Source: Cladobotryum mycophilum (lineage: Eukaryota > Ascomycota > Sordariomycetes > Hypocreales > Hypocreaceae). From it: a DNA stretch of 64,000 bases. Below are positions 58,404 through 64,000 of the stretch, piece by piece. Every line of letters starts with the position of its first letter. The stretch's first letter is position 1. The notes beneath the pieces were generated by a model. The model ran no database searches, was not told the DNA's origin, and saw only the letters and a list, made by a program, of their open reading frames with translations. The position numbers and the translations under genes were made by a program. The stretch spans positions 3,902,925 through 3,966,924 of the forward strand of contig JAVFKD010000015.1 of the NCBI GenBank assembly GCA_036429605.1, read 5' to 3'.

Positions 58404-59203
58404 GGCTGCGTCAAGTCCGCTGGAAATTTAACGTTCAATCGAATTCGTGCCCAAAGTATGAAGGATATGGGAACCGGTCGATGGAGTTGGGTGCGAGAGA
58501 GCACAGCTTTAAGAGCTCCTTACGACCAACACCAAGCGGTATATCCGTCCCGTGGAGCCAGCGCAGGAAGCTGCCCTCAGATCGACCCCGACTTCCCAGG
58601 AAGTTGCACCATAGATAAGGGCACTCCCTGCTCCGCCATCAATCCCACGTCGCGGCCATGTATGATAAGCCAGCCATGGCCCTTCCGTTCGTCACCGTCA
58701 TACCAAACCAGCCATAACAAGTTGACCCCTCATCGTGAGTACCACGATGACTGGTTTGATCAGTATCCACGTACTGTGCTGAAAGCGACACCTCTCCACC
58801 TTCAGGGACAGCGACCCTCGCAGTGACCTTGATCACATCCCATCCACGAATCACGCTCTGACGGAGACAGCTTCTTGAGAAGGACCGAATGCTGCGCTGC
58901 ACGACGACGTGGTAGGAGGATTTAGCCTTGTTTTCTCATTCTCTCCCTGGCCGCAGCATCACGGCCAGTGTTGACGACAGAGACTGGTCAATGCAAGCGT
59001 ATGGCGAGCTACTGCCGTTCCAACGCTGGGATTCTCTGATCTTGTGACTCTGGCCCCGAAAGCGACTTCCTGGGAAGTCCTCTCTCGGGCACCGCGGAGA
59101 GTCCCGGTGGACTCTTGACACCCCCTAACTTCCTGGGAAGTTGGCTAGCAAGCCACAAGCGGGGGGGGGGTTAACCGTCTCGAAGGCGATTCATTCACGG
59201 CTA
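58404..59203. promoter_or_regulatory. Promoter region of the protease gene with repeated palindromes
   Basis: The 800 bp between the protease start and the Fot1 element contain three copies of a near-identical palindrome around ACTTCCYRGGAAGT (58591-58605, 59064-59079, 59127-59142) and a G10 run at 59161-59170. Before the transposon arrived, this space and 61055-61127 formed one divergent promoter between the protease and the sirtuin. Confidence 0.5.
59064..59142. repeat. Two palindromes AACTTCC-TG-GGAAGTT type
   Basis: GACTTCCTGGGAAGTC at 59064-59079 and AACTTCCTGGGAAGTT at 59127-59142 each have perfect 7-bp arms around TG. A third, inverted copy lies at 58591-58605. They could bind a dimeric protein. 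Confidence 0.55.
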
Positions 59204-59242
59204 GAGTGCCCCACCACAACACCGTGACCATCCCAAGACCGT
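59204..59242 (+). repeat. Left TIR of the Fot1-like element
   Basis: 39 bp, exact reverse complement of 61014-61052; preceded by TA at 59202-59203. Confidence 0.92.
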
Positions 59243-59313
59243 AGACATCACCACAAAATAACACATCACGTCATTACCTTATTTCTCAACAAAATTAAAT
59301 GCTACAAAAATAA

Positions 59314-60921
59314 TTATAGTATAAATGTATCAGTTAATTCTTCTGGATCCGTTCTAGCAATTTCCAGCGCTTCATTTCGTAGTTTTGCGGCCTGTCGCGT
59401 TGCATAGCGTGCACGCGATGCAATAGCCTCGTCCTTGGCCTTGGTAATGTCAGGAAGCCGAGCAAAGGTCTCGTTGGGGTCAAAATCAACGGCTTTACGG
59501 CCAAGGGGCTTTTTGGAAGCAATCTGGGCCTCTAAATAAGCGTTTTTTTGCTCCAAGGACGCGATCACGGCGTTCTTGTGGTCCAGTTCCTTCCCTGCCT
59601 TCCTCGCGATGGTCCGCAGGCCACGCTCAGCGTGATCTAGGTCTTCACGAACGGTATCCAACTGTCCCCTAATATCCTTAGAGCTCTGAGGCGTATACCA
59701 GAGCTGATTTTCTTTAATTCGGGGTCTCTTTGGTGTTGTAGGAGGCTCTGGTGTTGAGGGAGGTCTCTTAGGGTTGACCACGCCCTCTAGGACCCGTTCA
59801 ACATTCGTAGGATAGACCCCGGCAGCACGAAAGCCTGATTTTATGTTAATCTTTGAGAAGGCTTTATTACTAGCTTGAAAATATGCTTGTAGGAAACGTT
59901 GCTTCTGTACAGGGGCCGAGGTCTCGAAGGAGGCAAACCCCTGAGTGTTCTGGCGGAAATACGTCTTCAGGGGAGAAAAAACACCAACATCAAGGGGTTG
60001 TGTGATGTGTGAGCTATGTGCCGGCAGATAAAGAAGCTGTATACGGTTAATCCAGGCCAGATACATGAATTCCACAGTAATATGAGCCTTGTGGTTGTCT
60101 AGGATCAGGATACGCCAATGAGACCGTATTTCTGGCGTTGTCTCAGGGATAAACACCTGTTCTAGCTATTTGAACAGTATCCCTGCGTTTGCCCAGCCTG
60201 TAGGGCTCGAGTCGTATGCCCAGTCAGGAATTTCATCAGGAAACCACTGCTGTTGGACTGTCTTGCCTGTGTAGATCACATAGGGCTTGACCCGGTCTCC
60301 GGCAGCACTGACACACTCTATAATAGTAACCCATTCACGAGAGTCGCTCTCTGTAACGGTTGCTGCTGTTGTTAGGCTTGTTCCTGCTACTTTTCCTGAT
60401 CTGGTTTCCCCCTCTGCAAGCCCGGTCTCGTCAAGGTTATAGATTCGGTTCATACTGACGGACTTGGCCTTGATCTCGTCGTCTAGACGATCCCAGAAAC
60501 TTCGTATGACCCCCTCGGTTGTATGGATCGTTCGGGAAGCCTCAATACCCCTAGAGACCTTCATCTTGACCTCCTCGTTGCGTTCAAAGAACCTGTCTAC
60601 CCAATGTTGACCAAGGTGTTGGTCGCTGCCACCCTGGGTCAGGATAAGCTGCGCAAAGGAACGAATGCGCCGGCGGTTAGGGGCCCGGCCACAGGCTTCT
60701 TCGGACTTGATCCACTGTATGAGGTCTTGTTCTTGAACTTGTGATAGTTTTTGGGCGTTTTCTTTAGCTACTCGAATCGGTTGTGCACCTCGAAGTCGGT
60801 CATGTAAAGTCATCTGAGGGATTCTATAGTATCGACTTGCGACCGCGACAGCAAGGCCATTTTGTATCTTTTGAATAGCCTCGTCGATGTTATTTTCTCT
60901 GTCTTCATTTGTCTTCGTCAT
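59314..60921 (-). pseudogene. Fot1/pogo transposase with one in-frame TAG
   Basis: Read from 60921 to 59314 there is one frame of about 535 codons. The N-terminus has a psq-type helix-turn-helix (IDEAIQKIQNG, IPQMTLHDRLRG), then a CENP-B-like DNA-binding region (WVDRFFERN), then a DDE_1 catalytic domain: YNLDETGLAEG with the first Asp, ILILDNHKAHIT with the second, and SSHITQPLDVGVFSPLK with the third; a coiled-coil-like tail follows. The single stop, TAG at 60168-60166, lies in GILFK-stop-LEQVFIPE, where homologues usually have a tryptophan. TGG-to-TAG is the change expected of RIP or a single G-to-A mutation. The three catalytic residues are intact but on both sides of the stop, so this copy should be inactive unless read through. 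Confidence 0.9.
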
Positions 60922-61013
60922 GGCGAAAAAACGGCTTCAATTGGATTTAATTTGATAATGTTATTGCTATGCGAAAGTGTGGTGTTGAAAATGTGGCACT
61001 CATCGTTTACGTC

Positions 61014-61052
61014 ACGGTCTTGGGATGGTCACGGTGTTGTGGTGGGGCACTC
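61014..61052 (-). repeat. Right TIR of the Fot1-like element
   Basis: 39 bp, exact reverse complement of 59204-59242; followed by TA at 61053-61054. Confidence 0.92.
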
Positions 61053-61127
61053 TATATAATACCACCTGCCCTGCCTTCAAATATTTCTCTTAAATCACCC
61101 TTCTTCTCAAGATAACAAACGACAACC

Positions 61128-62227
61128 ATGGCCAAAATAAGAGTACACGTGCTACCTCATTCACATGGCCACCTGGACCATGTGGCAACCACAATCTCCA
61201 ACGCCAAAAGAATTGTGGTAGTGATGGGAGCCGGTGTCAGCACCTCAGCGGGTATTCCGGTTTGTGATCCTTATCCTGACGTACTTGAAAGTTGCTGACC
61301 AGCGTAGGACTTTCGATCAGACGAGGGCCTGTACAAAAATGGTGACATTTTCTCTGCAAATATTCTTCGTCGTCCGGGTGGACCCGAGATGCTTGCCAAA
61401 AAGGCATCAGAGCTTTACGAGAAAGCTATCGCAGCAGAGCCAACGATGACACACTACCTCATCCGCACCTTACGAGATCAACGTCAACTCCGCCGTTGTT
61501 ACACTCAGAACATAGATATGCTTGAGAGTAAGATAGGCCTCTCCGTGGACATGAATGATCCTGAGACGGATTGTATTCCTCTTCATGGCTCGCTTCGTCA
61601 TTATAGGTGCACCGTTTGTCAAGTCAGTGTTGAGAGGAAATCCGGGACTTACCCAAACGTCACTCCCGACTGTGCCTCTTGCGCCTCCAGCCTACAGGCT
61701 AGGCTAAGCCAGGGCAAGCGGCGAACCGCTGTTGGCACACTTATGCCAGACATTGAACTTTTGGGCGTATCTCATCGCGATGGAGAAACCATCGCTCGTT
61801 TCATCCATGAGGATGAGATCTCTCTCCCCGATGTTCTGCTTATACTCGGCACAAGTCTACGTGTTAATGGGCCCATGAGGCTATGCAGAAACATGGCGAA
61901 GGTGGTAGCCAATCGAGGGGGAAGGTGATTTGGGTCAATCTGGAGGAGCCGCCCACTTCTATCCTGTCCGGATTGGTGGATTATCTCGTTCAATGGGACT
62001 GTGACAGCTGGGTTCAGGATCTGCAGATGCGGAAGCCTCCTTTCCGTGACGTTGCTGCTATGTCCTGTCCAACAATGAAGCTCACAAGATTTGTTGGCCG
62101 TGTCTCATATGAACTAGGAGTCTACTGGTTTTCCACGTGCATGAGCGTGTCTATTGAGTACATTCCGGCGACGCTCCTTAAACACGCAAAGGAACTCATC
62201 ATTGAGGGGTACGGGGCACAAGCTTAG
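61128..62227 (+). CDS. Sirtuin NAD-dependent deacetylase, Hst3/Hst4-like (frame break)
   Basis: Exon 1 (61128-61259) ends in the NAD motif GAGVSTSAGIP, completed by DFRSDEGLYKNGDIF after intron 61260-61307. Further landmarks: TQNIDMLE, the catalytic histidine in IPLHGSLRHYRCTVC with the first zinc Cys pair, CASC for the second pair, and LLILGTSLRVNGP. Together they mark a class I sirtuin, closest in style to fungal Hst3/Hst4, which deacetylate histone H3 K56; that assignment is by pattern only. The frame breaks at a G5 run (61917-61921), after which KVIWVNLEEPPTS continues as if one G were missing. A stop follows at 62225; the same frame then stays open to 62455 (MDAGSLVKES...), so the true C-terminus may extend through an intron or the stop may be a lesion. 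A Fot1 element sits 75 bp upstream. Confidence 0.75.
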
Positions 62228-63149
62228 GCGCGGGTTGCTTTGGACGCCGGGAGCCTGGTCAAGGAAAGCCACTCTGTCCGCGTTGAGAGACTCAAAGACG
62301 TCAGACTTGCGGCAACTGGGGGTGTGGCTCTGTTCCGTGTTAACGCATGTGTCACCGCGGAGTACGCCAAAAAGACGCATTTTCGTCATTGGGCAAAGAA
62401 GATCATGTCTAGAAAGTTTCCGCCGAAGGTAGTAAAAGATACTCTAGATAGATGACTGTATGGAGACTGCCTTAGTTTAGAATTAGTATTTTACGATTGC
62501 ATACATTCTTCCCTTTCTTTATTTAACATTGCTATTCCAATGTGCTAAGCGTCCTAGACCTTCTTGTCTTTAGTTAGCTCAAGGCTATTCAAGCACAGTT
62601 CATCTAGGTGTCAGCGTAAAGAGGATGTTAATGACACAGTAAAGGGAGGGGATGTCCAAGACCCCCTTTCCTCAGGCCCATTGGGCACACCACCATCTGC
62701 GACTCTCAAATGGTATGTCTACGTCACAAGACTGACTTCATTTACCTTTTATTGCTTCATATGGCCGTAGGCGATAACATTAGCCCAGCCGTGTAGGCTA
62801 GATTGCCAGAGTTCCACCCAAGTCATGCAACGCCACTCTCACACCCCGTGCCGTCGTAGAAGGTCAAGGCCACGATGTATTAAAACCTCGTAATACGAAT
62901 AGGTAGCATTATGTGGCCATGACCAGGGAGTAACACTGTCTTTTTCTTTTGCGGACCGTGGAGCGTATTATCTAATCCGCAAGAAGGATGGCACCAGCGA
63001 GCATGTGCCGCCCAGGCTTTCCTTTAACGTATAAAAGGGTGACCTTGCCCCCAGACTACCAGTTCCCATTCTTCTCCTCTACATCTTCTTCAATAATACA
63101 GTTGTTCAGACATATCGTTCGGACCTAGATCCCCAGACGCTCCATCACA
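62228..63149. other. Possible sirtuin C-terminus, then intergenic
   Basis: Bases 62240-62455 are an open stretch in the frame of the sirtuin's last segment and read like coding sequence (ATGGVALFRVNACV, KKTHFRHWAKKIMSRKF); they may be part of that gene. The remainder to 63149 has no recognised gene. A pyrimidine-rich leader with AATAC-rich text at 63060-63140 precedes the next start codon. Confidence 0.45.
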
Positions 63150-64000
63150 ATGACCCTACCAACGCCTGTGTCTGATCAGATCGTCACGCCTACCCGCCAC
63201 ACCCATATCCTGGAAGATGATATGCCATCGACACACCGCATGTCAAGATATGAGAATATGAACCGTGATGATAAAGCGGAGGATGGGTCGCCTACTAATC
63301 AACAAACGGTGACACCACTTATTGCTCAGCCTAACTTCTCTGGTCAAGCGACAGTGGCCAAGCCCGCAACAAACGCAGATATTACGGACAACAACTCTAA
63401 AGCTACTAATCCAGACGCCAGGTCAGAGATCTTGAAGTGGCATGAGAGAATTACCCGCCTTGGCTCTAATACAAGCGACTCTGTGTTGACACCATGCAAA
63501 TCACAAGCCCCTTCATCCGGTGCTATTGGCAAAACTGTACGATTCACTGAGAAGCCGAGACGAGGTCAGTTACTTTGTAAGCATAGCAAGTATCTCACAA
63601 CTGATAAACATAATAGGTTATGAGACTCTGTCAGTAGATCATCGCTCTAAGAGCCGAGATCACATGATTCTTCGATCGGAGAGCCAGCGCCCTACCTTCC
63701 TTCGAAACAGCCTTGGAAGAGCGGAGATCAAGAGACTTTGCGGGAAGGTTTGGCCCGAGGATGATACCTGCAGGTTTGGCGTACGTCTAGACCTCTCTAT
63801 TGAGGGAATTCAGGAATTTGGACAGCTTGCTCTAGCGAAGAAGCTCATCACCAAGAAATATGGCCGAGAGTACTGGGCACTTCTTGCCTCAAGTCTCAAC
63901 CCACTCAGGGATGCGACGTATCCGTCTACCCGGATTCGTCGGATTAAGGATGTTTTCGAACTAAAAGGGGTTATCCGATTCGCAGCTTATGCCGACATCA
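63150..64000 (+). CDS. Unknown protein, 5' part only (cut by window edge)
   Basis: Exon 1 (63150-63565) encodes a polar, disordered N-terminus rich in T, N, P and D, ending GKTVRFTEKPRRG; a 51-nt intron (63566-63616) leads to an exon that stays open to the last base. That exon is better ordered: RAEIKRLCGKVWPEDDTCRFGVRLDL, then LALAKKLITKKYGREYWALLASSLNP and an Arg/Lys-rich TRIRRIKDVFELKG. I recognise no domain. The N-terminal layout (disordered leader with a basic VRF-like motif) suggests a nuclear or regulatory protein, but that is a guess. The 3' part lies outside the window. Confidence 0.6.

Larger units (their letters stand above)
59204..61052 (-). mobile_element. Fot1/pogo-type transposon (Tc1-mariner), nearly intact
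   Basis: The element is 1849 bp with 39-bp perfect terminal inverted repeats (59204-59242 and 61014-61052), starting GAGTGCCCCACCACAACACC, and TA on both sides as target duplication. It contains one long transposase frame on the minus strand with a single stop. The right end lies only 75 bp before the start codon of the sirtuin gene. Composition is normal, so unlike the other two elements it has largely escaped RIP and is probably a recent insertion. Confidence 0.92.

Noticed and set aside
1..64000. CRISPR arrays, rRNA and bacterial-style operons
   Set aside because: None seen; the window is eukaryotic with spliceosomal introns, and the only regular tandem array is the WD40 coding repeat.

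Overview
The window looks like a filamentous ascomycete (Pezizomycotina) chromosome, probably from an accessory or subtelomere-like compartment. I infer this from short GT-AG introns (about 47-81 nt, often with a CTAAC/CTAAT-like branch site), Zn2Cys6 regulators, a quelling-type RNA-dependent RNA polymerase, a NACHT-WD40 NLR, Fot1/pogo and hAT transposons, and AT-rich blocks with the C-to-T decay expected of repeat-induced point mutation (RIP). Species cannot be fixed from sequence reading alone.

Layout. 1-1.9 kb: AT-rich, no gene. 1.9-4.8 kb: a PhyH-family Fe(II)/2-oxoglutarate dioxygenase convergent with an Aro8-type aminotransferase. 5-11.6 kb: AT-rich DNA and a decayed LTR-retrotransposon with a readable integrase. 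11.8-12.3 kb: a small membrane protein. 13.7-20.1 kb: a P-loop protein divergent from a large gene that joins an RNA-dependent RNA polymerase to an Upf1-like SF1 helicase. 20.6-27.7 kb: acyl-CoA dehydrogenase, Zn2Cys6 regulator and MFS transporter. 29.9-31.7 kb: a RIP-destroyed TIR element. 32.1-36.2 kb: a cytochrome b5/b5-reductase fusion divergent from a cytochrome P450. 38-39.1 kb: a secreted SMP-30-like propeller. 39.3-42.3 kb: a RIP-destroyed hAT element with intact 8-bp target duplication. 43.6-46.9 kb: an NmrA-like reductase and a second Zn2Cys6 regulator.

From 47 kb to the right edge the content changes. It holds a DUF3435/FluG-type tyrosine recombinase with C-terminal zinc fingers, a PNP-NACHT-WD40 NLR with 13 nearly identical WD40 repeats, a Ulp1/C48-like protease, a nearly intact Fot1 element, a sirtuin, and an unknown gene cut by the window edge. 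This resembles a recombinase plus immune/regulatory cargo, and may be part of a Starship-like giant element; the borders are not proven.

A technical point runs through the window. At least eight genes have exactly one reading-frame break, most at a homopolymer, with the family-conserved sequence continuing in the next frame. That pattern suggests consensus indels in the assembly at least as much as real pseudogenes, so the broken genes are annotated as full-length genes with the break stated.
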